A stretch of DNA of 50,840 nt from Bhargavaea beijingensis. Its GTDB lineage: Bacteria > Bacillota > Bacilli > Bacillales_A > Planococcaceae. The stretch is from assembly GCF_900101985.1 (NCBI RefSeq), contig NZ_FNAR01000018.1, positions 1-50,840 on the forward strand, read 5' to 3'. The notes beneath the pieces were generated by a model. It saw only the letters and a program-made list of their open reading frames with translations, did no database searches and had not been told where the DNA came from. Positions 18,682 to 28,240 of this stretch are shown piece by piece. Each line of letters starts with the position of its first letter. The first letter of the stretch is position 1. A program made the position numbers and the translations under genes.

Positions 18682-19173
18682 TTAAGAAGTGAAACACAGC
18701 ACGATAATCCGGTATGGAACAGTCTGGGCAGGGATGCTACGGGTTGTCGGACCGTAATGGACAATCAGATCCTGATTTCCCGGGTATCTCGAAAAAGGCT
18801 GACCGTTGGTTAAAAGGATTTGGGTGTCGGGGGACAAATTTAGTTTAAGTTCGCCATCGCTGCTCACCAATTGGTTGTCGAAGTGGTCCACTTTGATATT
18901 CTGGTCGGGTTTATCCTTCACAAAGACCATCGCCTGGTATTGAGGAGGATAGATGAGGATCACCGGCAAATCCCCATTAAAATAGCCGGTCACCCGGTCT
19001 CCCACACGGATGATTTCATGATCCACGAAATAAGTGGAGGGGGTCACCACGAAATTGACGATGGACCCCCTGCCATTTTCGACTGTGAATAATTTGTAGC
19101 AACCTCTATTAAAGCCGGGATTAAAATCACTGATCGCCGTGACCGTTCCGTGAAACGAATAGAAGTTCGTCAT
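18682..19173 (-). CDS. Conserved hypothetical protein, beta-rich, paired with hpaB2
   Basis: This 163-residue protein has no signal peptide or membrane helix. It alternates short hydrophobic and polar stretches (FHGTVTAISDFN, GCYKLFTVENGRGSIVNFVV, VGDRVTGYFNGDLPVILIY, PPQYQAMVFVK), which suggests an OB-like beta barrel. I recall similar uncharacterised proteins in Bacilli and Clostridia but no function. Its ATG overlaps the stop of the upstream hpaB2 gene by four bases, so it is translationally coupled to that monooxygenase. Confidence 0.7.
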   Translation of the reverse strand: MTNFYSFHGTVTAISDFNPGFNRGCYKLFTVENGRGSIVNFVVTPSTYFVDHEIIRVGDRVTGYFNGDLPVILIYPPQYQAMVFVKDKPDQNIKVDHFDNQLVSSDGELKLNLSPDTQILLTNGQPFSRYPGNQDLIVHYGPTTRSIPAQTVPYRIIVLCFTS

Positions 19174-20621
19174 TCAGCGCCTCCAAGCCCCAGAAACTCA
19201 CCGGCTGCATCTGCATACGGCGCCTTAGGATAGTCCCAATAAAACTGACTTGCGAGCCGGACCGGGTCACCGAAAAAGTACCGTTCGTATTGTGTTTCCC
19301 TGGTCCCGAATGAACTCATCGTCAGGTCCCAGGCCAATCGGAACACTTTGACCCGGTCTTCTGCTGACTTTGTGGCACCTTGGAGGTACTGGTCCAGATC
19401 CTTTCTGATAGGCGAGTGAAATGCGTTTTCGGTCGGCAGCGTGATCATTCCGCTGGCACCCATGATCTGAATGATTTCCGCGAAACGGGGATACAGTTTC
19501 GGGAACGTCAAACTCGCCACATTCAGCGGGATCACATTGGGCCGCATCACCCCGTACTTGTCGGGGGCGGCGCCATTTTCCGCTTTCTCCAAAAGCGCCC
19601 TCATCGTTTCCAGGCCAACCATGATCTCGGCCATTTTCTCCTGGATATGCGGATAGTCACTGATTTTGATGGTTTCAACCAGTAACTGTGCCACGCCCAA
19701 GAGGAATTCGGTTTTGACAATCTGTCTCGTGATGACCTGATGTTTGGCGAATGCATGAAAGGAACTTTGTGTGATGAATTCTTCCGCAACTTCACCATTG
19801 TTAAAATAAAATACCCGATCCCATGGAACCAGTACGTTGTCGAACGCGACAATGGTATCCATTTCCTCAAAGCGCGAACTCAAAGGGTGATCAAAACGGG
19901 ACATGCCTCCCATGAAGGTGTCGCGGCAAAGGAATCTCAATCCCTCTGTATTGGAGGGAATGGAGAACGCAAACGCCTCATCTTCATTAAATAAAAATCT
20001 GCCGACACTTACAACGAGCACTTCATCGGTCAGTCCGCCCTGCGTTGCAAGCAATCGCGCCCCTTTAACAACGATACCGTCATCCTTCACGTTAACAACT
20101 TTCAACGCAATGGGCTCTTTGCTGCTTTCGATATAAATTTGGGAGCGGTTTACCTGGGGGCTGATAAACGTATGAGTAAACGACAAGTCCTTTTCTCTGG
20201 CAAGTTTATAAAACGCAGTCAGGTTTTCCGGAAAGCAGTTTTCCTTTCCTTCCAGAAAACTCGAGGAAGAAGCAAAACTCATCAGGACAGTGTTCAGGTA
20301 ATCCGGGCTTCTTCCCATCATTCCGTGTGTCTGTTTGGCCCACAGTGCCGTCGCTTTCCGCTTCTTGATTAACTCTTCCAGGCTTTTTGGCTGCATATAC
20401 GACAGACCGATGCGGTTGCCGGTGTCGGGCGACAGGAAGGTCATGTCATTCTGGAATTCGGGATTAAGCTGCAAATCGTACAGTGCGGCTTTTTCACGAA
20501 GAATTCCTTTAAATACAGGGTGCTCAGAAATGGGCCCTTCCACTTTCTTGCCATCAAACCAAACTTCATTATTCAGTTGATCAATCCTATGCGTGTACGT
20601 TTTGCCGTCAATTGCTCCCAC
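19170..20621 (-). CDS. 4-hydroxyphenylacetate 3-hydroxylase (HpaB) family flavin monooxygenase 2 (YoaI-like)
   Basis: This is a second HpaB-family monooxygenase, 483 residues, the length of B. subtilis YoaI. It starts from a GTG at 20621 (MGAIDGKTYTHRIDQLN) with GGAAG a few bases upstream. It shares with the first copy the pattern TALWAKQTHGMMGRSPDYLN, the HTFISPQVNR block, HPLSSRFEEMDTIVAFDNVL and VPWDRVF, but the two are far from identical and differ in GC, so they are not a recent duplication. The residue set for FAD binding appears intact. It leads a two-gene minus-strand operon with the OB-like hypothetical gene. No flavin reductase is adjacent. Confidence 0.86.
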   Translation of the reverse strand: MGAIDGKTYTHRIDQLNNEVWFDGKKVEGPISEHPVFKGILREKAALYDLQLNPEFQNDMTFLSPDTGNRIGLSYMQPKSLEELIKKRKATALWAKQTHGMMGRSPDYLNTVLMSFASSSSFLEGKENCFPENLTAFYKLAREKDLSFTHTFISPQVNRSQIYIESSKEPIALKVVNVKDDGIVVKGARLLATQGGLTDEVLVVSVGRFLFNEDEAFAFSIPSNTEGLRFLCRDTFMGGMSRFDHPLSSRFEEMDTIVAFDNVLVPWDRVFYFNNGEVAEEFITQSSFHAFAKHQVITRQIVKTEFLLGVAQLLVETIKISDYPHIQEKMAEIMVGLETMRALLEKAENGAAPDKYGVMRPNVIPLNVASLTFPKLYPRFAEIIQIMGASGMITLPTENAFHSPIRKDLDQYLQGATKSAEDRVKVFRLAWDLTMSSFGTRETQYERYFFGDPVRLASQFYWDYPKAPYADAAGEFLGLGGAE

Positions 20622-20891
20622 ACATTCACTTCCTTCGGCATTCTGATTTTATGTAGCCGGCCCATGCACATTGTTCAGCAGCAAGGAAGGGAAATCGCTT
20701 GGTTTTATGGTATGCAGGCAATCGTCACGATGATAACGGCTGCTTTTAGCATTACAAAAAGTGGAAGACAACATTAAGATTGTGAGAATTGAACTATTTG
20801 ATTGTCGCTGTGTATTGTTAAACTGAATATAGGAAATCTGCCAAATGGCCGGATTGTACATAAATACACCAAGAAAAATGGGGATTTCACC

Positions 20892-21944
20892 ATGTTGAGG
20901 ATTCTGAAAATCGCCGGCGCGTTTGTCGGTGTCATCGTGGGTGCAGGGTTTGCATCCGGACAAGAAGTATTGCAGTACTTTACCAGCTTTGGGTACAAGG
21001 GGACCCTTGCCGCAGTGCTCGCAACCGCACTGTTCGCTTATCTCGGAATGGTCTTGACGAGCATCGGGAGCAAACTGAAAGCGGAATCGCACAAAACCGC
21101 GATCTACAAGATCAGCGGACGCTACCTTGGCGTCATCGTCGATGCCATTATCATCTTCACGCTATTCGGAGTCGGTGTCGTGATGATTGCCGGAGCGGGC
21201 TCCACGCTCAATCAGCAGTTCGGGCTCCCCGTATTCATGGGAAGCCTGGTCATGACGGTTCTCGTCGCACTGGCGATGATGATGAAGGTCGATAAAGTAA
21301 TCGGCGTCATCGCAAGCATCACGCCGTTTCTCTTGATCTTCATCATCATCATATCGGTGTACAGCCTGAGCACCATGGACACATCGTTTGCCGCACTCAA
21401 TCCGATCGCGGAAAGCCAGGAAAAGTCGTTTCCAAACTGGTTGGTCTCCGCCATCAATTACGTTTCCTTTAACATCGCAGTCGGGGCGGGGATGGCGCTG
21501 GTGACAGGCGGATCCGAAAAGAACCCGCGCATTGCAGGCATCGGCGGCCTGATCGGCGGGCTCGCCATCGGAGTCATGATCATCCTGTCCCATCTGGCGA
21601 TTTTCGCCGAGATCGAAACTGTGACATCGTATGACCTTCCATTGTTGAAGATTGTGGAAGACATTTCGCCGGTTCTCGCAGTCTTCATGGCCATCGTGCT
21701 GTTCGGAATGGTATTCAACACGGCGCTCGGCATGTTCTACGGGTTTGTCGCCAGATTCTTTGAGATGGAGACGAAAAAAGCCCATATCGCCACAATCATC
21801 ACATTGGTCATCGGATTTGTCCTGAGCTTCGTCGGCTTTACGACATTGGTCGCCAAGTTCTATTCCCTCATCGGCTACCTGGGCCTGTTCCTGATCGTTG
21901 CGCTGATCTATGCGCCGTTCAAGTTGAAGCGGGAAATGAAATAA
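20892..21944 (+). CDS. YkvI family membrane protein, LeuT/APC-fold-like transporter
   Basis: The 350-residue product has about ten hydrophobic segments. It begins MLRILKIAGAFVGVIVGAGF and then SGQEVLQYF, which recalls the broken first helix of APC-superfamily transporters. I chose the ATG at 20892; a longer frame exists, but its first 30 residues look non-coding. Homologues are annotated as YkvI or simply membrane protein; substrate unknown. The gap from hpaB2 (20622-20891) is a divergent promoter region without a clear operator. Confidence 0.8.
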   Translation: MLRILKIAGAFVGVIVGAGFASGQEVLQYFTSFGYKGTLAAVLATALFAYLGMVLTSIGSKLKAESHKTAIYKISGRYLGVIVDAIIIFTLFGVGVVMIAGAGSTLNQQFGLPVFMGSLVMTVLVALAMMMKVDKVIGVIASITPFLLIFIIIISVYSLSTMDTSFAALNPIAESQEKSFPNWLVSAINYVSFNIAVGAGMALVTGGSEKNPRIAGIGGLIGGLAIGVMIILSHLAIFAEIETVTSYDLPLLKIVEDISPVLAVFMAIVLFGMVFNTALGMFYGFVARFFEMETKKAHIATIITLVIGFVLSFVGFTTLVAKFYSLIGYLGLFLIVALIYAPFKLKREMK

Positions 21945-21953
21945 ACCATACAA

Positions 21954-21985
21954 AAAACCTCCTCAGTGACTGGGGAGGTTTTATT
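21954..21985 (+). terminator. ykvI-like gene terminator
   Basis: AACCTCC (21956-21962) and GGAGGTT (21974-21980) form the stem, followed by TTATT. It lies directly after the stop. Confidence 0.78.
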
Positions 21986-22017
21986 GATGTTAGGGCAATT
22001 TATGATCTGTCGTCTAT

Positions 22018-22147
22018 ATGTTTGCCGATTCGGCATATTCCGAAGAACGTTACAAAACACGCAAGAACCCGATTGTGAAGGAAGTCGTGATCAAGAATCG
22101 TGTCGAGCTTTATCAAAAAGGCAATCCCCTTATTAAGATGAATAAGC
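22018..22147 (+). pseudogene. Possible gene remnant
   Basis: A frame from ATG 22018 reads MFADSAYSEERYKTRKNP and goes on with IVKEVVIKNRVELYQKGNPL to about 22147, where it runs into the terminator stem of the next gene. The composition looks like real coding sequence, but there is no ribosome site and no domain that I recognise. It is probably the broken end of a lost gene; confidence is low. Confidence 0.25.
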
Positions 22148-22182
22148 CCCCCCTGGCAACTGCTCGCAGTTGCCAGGGGGGC
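22146..22182 (-). terminator. yoxD terminator
   Basis: GCCCCCCCTGGCAACTGC and GCAGTTGCCAGGGGGGC form a near-perfect 17-base-pair stem with a two- to four-base loop. On the minus strand it is followed by the moderately T-rich TTATTCATCTT. Confidence 0.75.
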
Positions 22183-22196
22183 TGTTGTTGTTTCTG

Positions 22197-22913
22197 TTAC
22201 GGGTTAGTCGACCAGAGTCCGGCATGTTTCAGCACGACACGAGGGTGAAGTTTCAGCTGTGCCACCATGAGCTCTGCAAGGTCTTCCGGCTGCATGACTT
22301 TTTCCGGGTTGCCGTCGGTCAGGTTGAGTTCGACCGCCATGTCTGTAGCAACTGTGCTCGGTGTCAGTGTAGTCACACGGATGTTTTTCTTACGGACTTC
22401 CAGCATCAGCGACTCGCTCATGCCGATGACGGCTGCTTTCGAAGCCGAATAGGCACTCGTTACCGGCGCACCTTTCTGGCCGGCTGTGGAGGAGATGTTG
22501 ATGATATCGCCGGTGTTTCGCTCCAGCATTTCCGGGAGTACGGCGCGTGTGGTGTAGTAGACGCCTTTTACATTGACATCAATGATCTCGGTCCATTCCT
22601 CAGGAGCCAGGTCCATGAATCCGCCAAACTTCGAGATGCCGGCGTTGTTGACAAGAATATCAATTGGGCCGAGTTCACCACGGATCGATTCGACCGCAGC
22701 TGTAACGGACTCTAGATCCGAGATATCAGCCGCGGCAAATGCGACCTTTACATCGAATCCTTTTAATTCTTCTGCCACCTTCTGAAGATTTTCTGGTGTG
22801 CGGCCGACCAGGCCGACATGGATGCCTTCTTTTGCAAAAGCGATGGCGGTTGCACGGCCGATTCCACGGCCGGCACCTGTAATCAGTGCCACTTTATTTG
22901 AGATTGTCTGCAT
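22197..22913 (-). CDS. yoxD: 3-ketoacyl-ACP reductase-like SDR YoxD
   Basis: This is a classical short-chain dehydrogenase/reductase of 238 residues. The cofactor motif TGAGRGIG lies at residues 12-19 and NNAG follows strand 4. The catalytic Ser and the YSASK motif (Tyr and Lys) follow, and the end is AGLWSTNP. Length and sequence agree with B. subtilis YoxD as I remember it. The ATG at 22913 follows GGAGAGGAG. The substrate is unproven; a FabG-like annotation is customary. It is monocistronic. Confidence 0.87.
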   Translation of the reverse strand: MQTISNKVALITGAGRGIGRATAIAFAKEGIHVGLVGRTPENLQKVAEELKGFDVKVAFAAADISDLESVTAAVESIRGELGPIDILVNNAGISKFGGFMDLAPEEWTEIIDVNVKGVYYTTRAVLPEMLERNTGDIINISSTAGQKGAPVTSAYSASKAAVIGMSESLMLEVRKKNIRVTTLTPSTVATDMAVELNLTDGNPEKVMQPEDLAELMVAQLKLHPRVVLKHAGLWSTNP

Positions 22914-23287
22914 GATGTTGCTCCTCTCCAAGGTTAATGAGAACAACTTAAAGTGTACGTTAACGGGCGATTGTCTTGGTAGCTAAACGCTTTTATGTGT
23001 ATTGGACCAAGGTAACCCTTAAGATAAAGATCCACTTAACTTCTTAGACATCGCTTTAAGAACTTTCAGTGAACATCCGGCCCGCTGCATAAAATAGGAT
23101 GTATAATAGAAGAGAACAGGGACAAACTAATGAAAAAATATTGTGTATATCGAGAAAGTTAAGGTGTGCGATTTGAAATAGGCCTGTTTTTACATGTGCA
23201 ACCCAACGTTCTCGCAAAAGCAAAATCCCTTAATTTCGTCCGGAAAATGAATATTTGATGTCTTTCGGCGAGACGGTGGCATATCTG

Positions 23288-23341
23288 TTGACTTAACCGC
23301 AGGTCTATATAATAATGAATATGTGATTAGAATAATTATAG
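23288..23341 (+). promoter_or_regulatory. ahpC promoter and PerR-like box
   Basis: TTGACT (23288-23293), a 17-base spacer and AATAAT (23311-23316) form a SigA promoter. TTAGAATAATTATAG at 23327-23341 is a 7-1-7 palindrome that matches the PerR consensus TTATAATNATTATAA at all but two positions and would cover the start region. The rest of the 22914-23287 gap contains no gene that I can support. Confidence 0.75.
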
Positions 23342-23413
23342 TTAAGTAGGGCAAGTTGAAATTCGTGAGGCCTGAACGACTATAAACACATCTAAAATAG
23401 GAGGAATATAACT

Positions 23414-23983
23414 ATGTCTCTCATCGGCAAAACAATCGAACCATTCAAAGCAAGCGCGTATCATGCGGGTACAGGCGAATTCATCGAGGTAACAGACGAA
23501 AGCATGAAGGGCAAGTGGAGCATCGTTTGCTTCTACCCGGCTGACTTCACATTCGTATGCCCGACTGAACTGAGCGACCTGCAAAAAGAGTATGCGACAC
23601 TGAAAGAACTGGACACTGAAGTTTACTCTGTTTCGACGGACACTCACTTCACGCACAAAGCATGGCACGATCACTCCGAAGCGATCAGCACGCTGGAGTA
23701 CATCATGATCGGTGACCCTTCCCAGAAGATTGCCCGCAGCTTCGACGTGCTGGATGAAGAAGAAGGCCTCGCACAGCGCGGCACGTTCATCATCGACCCG
23801 GATGGCGTCGTGCAGGCAGCTGAGATCAACGCTGACGGCATCGGCCGTGACGCGAGCACGCTTGTGAACAAGATCAAAGCGGCTCAATACGTCCGCAACA
23901 ACCCGGGCGAAGTCTGCCCTGCAAAATGGCAGGAAGGCGAAGAAACACTGAAGCCAAGCCTTGACCTCGTAGGTAAGATTTAA
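23414..23983 (+). CDS. ahpC: Alkyl hydroperoxide reductase subunit C (peroxiredoxin)
   Basis: AhpC is a typical two-cysteine peroxiredoxin that reduces H2O2 and organic hydroperoxides. The 189-residue protein has the peroxidatic C49 in FTFVCPTE and the resolving cysteine in GEVCPAKW near the C-terminus, both intact, along with the GGIG-less bacterial AhpC layout ([16 protein letters not shown]). A strong AGGAGGA site precedes the ATG. ahpF follows after 11 bases, and a PerR-like box precedes the promoter. Confidence 0.96.
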   Translation: MSLIGKTIEPFKASAYHAGTGEFIEVTDESMKGKWSIVCFYPADFTFVCPTELSDLQKEYATLKELDTEVYSVSTDTHFTHKAWHDHSEAISTLEYIMIGDPSQKIARSFDVLDEEEGLAQRGTFIIDPDGVVQAAEINADGIGRDASTLVNKIKAAQYVRNNPGEVCPAKWQEGEETLKPSLDLVGKI

Positions 23984-23994
23984 GGAGAGATAAT

Positions 23995-25545
23995 ATGGCA
24001 TTAGATGCACAGATCAAACAGCAGCTGGCCCAATATCTCGAACTGATGGAGGGCGACGTGGTCCTCAAGGTCAGCGCCGGATCCGACAAGGCGTCCCAGG
24101 AAATGACAGCTCTGACCGATGAACTGGCAGCGATGTCTTCCCGAATCAAAGTGGAACAGGCTGAGCTGGATCGTACGCCGAGCTTTACCGTGGATCGTCC
24201 CGGAGAAGAAACCGGCATCGTCTTTGCCGGCACGCCGCTTGGCCACGAATTCACTTCCCTCGTCCTTGCCCTTCTACAGGTAAGCGGGCGCGCGCCGAAA
24301 GTGGATGAGAAAGTGGTCAAGCAAGTGAAGAACCTCAAAGATGAGCTTCACTTCGTGTCCTACATCAGCCTGACTTGCCAGAACTGCCCTGAAGTGGTGC
24401 AGGCACTCAACACGATGAGTGTCCTGAACCCGAACATCACCCACACGATGGTGGACGGAGCGGTGTTCAAGGAAGAAGTCGAGAGCAAGAACATCATGGC
24501 TGTACCGACCGTTTACCTGAACGGCGAGCCGTTCACGAACGGACGCAAGACGATCGAAGAAATCCTTGCAGAGCTTGGAAGCACCGAAGACGCTTCCGAA
24601 TTCGAGAACAAAGAGCCGTTTGATGTCCTCGTTGTCGGCGGCGGCCCTGCAGGCGCGAGCGCGGCAATCTACGCGGCGCGCAAGGGCATCCGTACGGGCA
24701 TCGTTGCCGAGCGATTTGGCGGACAGATCCTGGACACGGCAGCGATCGAGAACTTCATCAGCGTGAAGCGTACCGAAGGGCCGAAACTCGCGGCGAACCT
24801 TGAAGAGCACGTCAAGGAATATAACGTCGACGTGATGAACCTTCAGCGCGCAAAACGCCTTGAGAAAAAGGAACTCATCGAGATCGAGCTGGAAAACGGT
24901 GCGGTCCTGAAAAGCAAGTCCGTGATTCTCGCGACAGGCGCGCGCTGGCGCAATATCGGCGTGCCTGGCGAAGCGGAATTCCGGAACAAAGGCGTGGCTT
25001 ACTGCCCGCACTGTGACGGCCCGCTGTTCGAAGGCAAAGACGTGGCTGTCGTCGGCGGAGGCAACTCCGGAATCGAGGCGGCAATCGACCTCGCGGGCAT
25101 CACAAACCATGTGACGGTCCTCGAGTTCGGTTCCGAGCTGAGAGCGGACTCCGTCCTTCAGGAACGCCTTTACAGCCTGCCGAACGTCACGGTCGTGAAA
25201 AACGCCCAGACGACGGAAATCACAGGCACGGATAAGGTGGACGGCATCACCTACATCGACCGGGAAACCGGCGAAGAAAAGCATGTTGAACTGGCGGGCG
25301 TCTTTGTCCAGATCGGCCTCGTGCCGAATACGGACTGGCTCGGCGACTCGGTCGAACGCAACAAGGCCGGCGAGATTGTGGTCGACAAGCGCGGCGCGAC
25401 GAACGTTCCTGGCGTATTCGCGGCGGGAGACTGCTCGGACAGCGCGTTCAAGCAGATCATCATCTCGATGGGCGCGGGTGCCACCGCATCCCTGAGCGCG
25501 TTCGATTACATCGTCCGCAGCCAGGTCGAGACTGCAAAAGCATAA
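23995..25545 (+). CDS. ahpF: Alkyl hydroperoxide reductase subunit F (NADH-dependent)
   Basis: AhpF is the flavoprotein that recharges AhpC with NADH. The 516-residue product has the N-terminal tandem thioredoxin-fold domain with CQNC (in LTCQNCPEVVQAL, about residue 129), the FAD motif VVGGGPAGASAA near 213, the redox CPHC (AYCPHCDGP, about 340) and the NAD motif VVGGGNSGIEAA. The end contains GVFAAGDCSD. All redox cysteines are present. It is the second gene of the PerR-like-box operon and is followed by a terminator. Confidence 0.96.
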   Translation: MALDAQIKQQLAQYLELMEGDVVLKVSAGSDKASQEMTALTDELAAMSSRIKVEQAELDRTPSFTVDRPGEETGIVFAGTPLGHEFTSLVLALLQVSGRAPKVDEKVVKQVKNLKDELHFVSYISLTCQNCPEVVQALNTMSVLNPNITHTMVDGAVFKEEVESKNIMAVPTVYLNGEPFTNGRKTIEEILAELGSTEDASEFENKEPFDVLVVGGGPAGASAAIYAARKGIRTGIVAERFGGQILDTAAIENFISVKRTEGPKLAANLEEHVKEYNVDVMNLQRAKRLEKKELIEIELENGAVLKSKSVILATGARWRNIGVPGEAEFRNKGVAYCPHCDGPLFEGKDVAVVGGGNSGIEAAIDLAGITNHVTVLEFGSELRADSVLQERLYSLPNVTVVKNAQTTEITGTDKVDGITYIDRETGEEKHVELAGVFVQIGLVPNTDWLGDSVERNKAGEIVVDKRGATNVPGVFAAGDCSDSAFKQIIISMGAGATASLSAFDYIVRSQVETAKA

Positions 25546-25551
25546 ATGGAA

Positions 25552-25580
25552 GGGAGCAGGGGGGACCTGCTCCCTTTTTT
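25552..25580 (+). terminator. ahpCF terminator
   Basis: GGGAGCAGG (25552-25560) and CCTGCTCCC (25566-25574) form the stem, followed by TTTTTT. Confidence 0.93.
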
Positions 25581-25594
25581 ATATACAAACCCAG

Positions 25595-25636
25595 ATATCC
25601 CGCGGCTGCCGTCTGTCTGACGGCGCCGCGGATATT
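25595..25636. other. Second strong hairpin downstream of ahpF
   Basis: ATATCCCGCGG, CTGCCGTC, a TGTCT loop, GACGGC, GCCGCGGATAT give a long GC-rich hairpin, followed by TTTGATTGT. It could act as a back-up terminator. No gene is associated with it. Confidence 0.55.
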
Positions 25637-25752
25637 TGATTGTTAGCTTGGCGGTTTTCGGGATTTTTCGGTAGAGTCATAGAAGGTTACGGAAAAATCG
25701 AAACCATTCCAATCGATGAACGTATAGATGGTACAGAAAGGGGGGATCCCCC

Positions 25753-28152
25753 GTGAGTGAGGAAATCAATGAAATTCTGAAACGTCTCTCCGGCATGGAA
25801 GAAGAAATGCGGGCGATGAGACGGGAAATGCAGTCTTTAAAAGCCGGGGAAGGCGATGACCCGCCGAAAAGTGTTCCGGAAGGCCTGGATGAGGAGGAAA
25901 TTCGAGAAGCGGTTCCTGAACAGGCAGTGGAACCTGCGGCGGCGGAACCATCTCCGGCAACACCGGCAGACGATGATCCTGCGCCGGAAAAACCGGAAGA
26001 AGTTCCAGAGGCCGCCGCCCATCCGCCGTCCCTGTCGGAAATGATGGCGAGCATCGGGCTCAGCAGCGCGAAGGGCTCTGAAGGTGAACCGGTTCATGCG
26101 CAGAAAGCCGAGCCGGAGCGGTCTGAAGAGCCGGCAACCGGAGAACTGGGACAACCGGAACCGCGCGAGACGCCGGAAAAGCCGGCAGGCACCTACGGCT
26201 GGCTGCGGCAACCGGGTGAAGAAAGCCGGGAGCGGCCGGACCGGGAAGAGCGCATGCCGGTTCCACCACCGCCGAAACCGGTGTTCAAGGAACAAAAGCC
26301 GTTCGACTTCGAGCGGCAGTTTGCCGTCTGGCTGCCGAGGGTGTTCATGGTCATCCTGCTGCTCGGCGTGCTCTGGGGGCTTAAAGTCAGCTTTGATATG
26401 GGCTGGATCACCGAGGGGGTCAGGGTGGTCCTCGGCTATCTGGCATCCGTGCTGCTCGGTTACCTCGGCTACCGCTCCATCCGGGACGCGCGTCGCGGTT
26501 TCGGCCTGACTCTCTGGGGCGGGACAATCGCCCTCGGAATCCTGACGACGTTCGCAGCAAACCAGTTGTACGGCTATTTGCCGCTCATACCGGCATTCCT
26601 CATCGGCATTGCCTATATTGCGGCAGGCATCTACGCTTCCATCCGGACCCGATCGGAAACGCTCACCGTATTCACCGCGATCGCGGGTTTCCTTCTTCCC
26701 TTTTTATTGGAAGGGGAAGGGGCGTCTGCGGTCATGTTCTGTTCGTATGTCCTGATTTTGTTCCTGTCTTTGTTTGTTGTATCGATTCGGAGCCGTCACC
26801 GGGTGACATTCTACGCCCTGTTCCTTCTCTTTAATGTGACGCTCTATATGTATCTGCTCCTGGACGGCGTGCGTGGCGGGCATGAGAATCTGATTGCGGC
26901 GACCGCGCTGATCCAGCACCTGGCGCTGTTGTTCTTCTATCTGAGGGGGAGCATTCCGCGGTTCCTGTTCACGGAGGTGCTGCTGTATGTCAACTTCGTG
27001 TTCGGCCTCATGTGGATCCTGCTGTTTGATGAACCGCTCCTGCAGACGGCCTACGGCGTTTTGGCGGTTCTCTACGCGGCACTGGCCGTCTATGCCTATT
27101 TGCTGAAGGATTCTGCACTCCAGGACATCCTGTCGACCATGGCCGTGGCGGCATCCGCCGTCTTTATCCTCAGCTTCCGGATGGATGAACCGGCCTTCAA
27201 GCTGATGCTCATCTTCGTGGTCGGAGCGGCCGGCATCTGGGCGGGTCTCCGATCCGGCGCGATGCGGACGCTTGCGGTGTCAGGCGGGCTGTATGCATTC
27301 GGAGCGTTGTCCGCTTTCTCGTTCGGCTGGTTCCACGAGATTTTCTCCGCGGAACATGCCGTATGGCTCATGTTTATCGGGACCCTGATGCTGGTTTACG
27401 CTGCGTTTTACCAGCATCCGCCCGCCCGGGTCAAGACCCCGCAGATCGATGCTGCACTGATCGCGGGACAAATCGTTGTCCTGGTTTATCTGTTCCGGCT
27501 GTCGGGTGCCCTTCTCCGGGATATGGATCTCGCATTCGGGCCGGAGTCGCACCTCCGGATCGGAATCCTGGGCCTGCTGGCATTCGGCAGCACATTCCTG
27601 CGGCGGAGCCCGCACGGCCGATATGTCGCCATCGCCGGAATGGCGGAGTTCTATGTGCTGGGCATCCTCCTGTTATTCCTGCCGATGACCGGCTGGCAGG
27701 GAGGCGGCTACTGGCTCAGCCTGATCGTCAGCCTGCTGTTCGCGGCAGGAGTGACCGATCTGCTCGTCAAAGCGATCCGCGGGCGGAAGGTCTCCAATAA
27801 TGGGCCGGAAGTGCCTGCAATTGCGTTCCTGCTCCAGATTTTCTATTTCTTCCTGATGAACAAATGGCTCTTCTCTGGCGTCAGGGAATTTGGCTGGGAA
27901 CATGAGACAGTGCTTTTCATCCATACTTTCCTCCTCTTCCTGTTCGCGTTCATTTCGATCTCAGTGGGCGGGAAACAGGATTGGAAAGCGGTTCGGATTG
28001 CAGGGTTCGTCCTGCTGGCCATCTGCTTCCTGAAACTTTTCATCGTTGACCTGGCTTCCGTTTCGGTCGTCATCCGCGCCATCCTCTTCACCGCGGTCGG
28101 CGCGGCGGGCCTCGTCTATTCGAGAACCTTGCAGAAAGAGGATGGGGAATAA
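25753..28152 (+). CDS. DUF2339 family polytopic membrane protein
   Basis: The 799-residue protein starts at a GTG (25753) with an AGGGGGGA site upstream. Residues 1-30 (MSEEINEILKRLSGMEEE...) form a short coiled coil. About 160 residues rich in Pro and Glu follow (AEPSPATPADDDPAPEKPEE), predicted to be disordered and cytoplasmic. Some twenty closely spaced hydrophobic segments then follow (from about residue 195: VWLPRVFMVILLLGVLWGL). This layout is that of DUF2339 membrane proteins, whose function is unknown. It is monocistronic. The long Pro/Glu tract could be an interaction tether. Confidence 0.85.
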   Translation: MSEEINEILKRLSGMEEEMRAMRREMQSLKAGEGDDPPKSVPEGLDEEEIREAVPEQAVEPAAAEPSPATPADDDPAPEKPEEVPEAAAHPPSLSEMMASIGLSSAKGSEGEPVHAQKAEPERSEEPATGELGQPEPRETPEKPAGTYGWLRQPGEESRERPDREERMPVPPPPKPVFKEQKPFDFERQFAVWLPRVFMVILLLGVLWGLKVSFDMGWITEGVRVVLGYLASVLLGYLGYRSIRDARRGFGLTLWGGTIALGILTTFAANQLYGYLPLIPAFLIGIAYIAAGIYASIRTRSETLTVFTAIAGFLLPFLLEGEGASAVMFCSYVLILFLSLFVVSIRSRHRVTFYALFLLFNVTLYMYLLLDGVRGGHENLIAATALIQHLALLFFYLRGSIPRFLFTEVLLYVNFVFGLMWILLFDEPLLQTAYGVLAVLYAALAVYAYLLKDSALQDILSTMAVAASAVFILSFRMDEPAFKLMLIFVVGAAGIWAGLRSGAMRTLAVSGGLYAFGALSAFSFGWFHEIFSAEHAVWLMFIGTLMLVYAAFYQHPPARVKTPQIDAALIAGQIVVLVYLFRLSGALLRDMDLAFGPESHLRIGILGLLAFGSTFLRRSPHGRYVAIAGMAEFYVLGILLLFLPMTGWQGGGYWLSLIVSLLFAAGVTDLLVKAIRGRKVSNNGPEVPAIAFLLQIFYFFLMNKWLFSGVREFGWEHETVLFIHTFLLFLFAFISISVGGKQDWKAVRIAGFVLLAICFLKLFIVDLASVSVVIRAILFTAVGAAGLVYSRTLQKEDGE

Positions 28153-28240
28153 CGAGAATGATCCGGGGCTGTCCGGAAAGTCAGTGACGCCCCTTTGCTT
28201 CCGGAGAGATCCGGAAGTTTTTTTATTTGGCCGTAGGCCG

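Noticed and set aside
23133-23165. Leader peptide upstream of ahpC
   Set aside because: A ten-codon frame (ATGAAAAAATAT...) has no ribosome site and lies before the mapped promoter.
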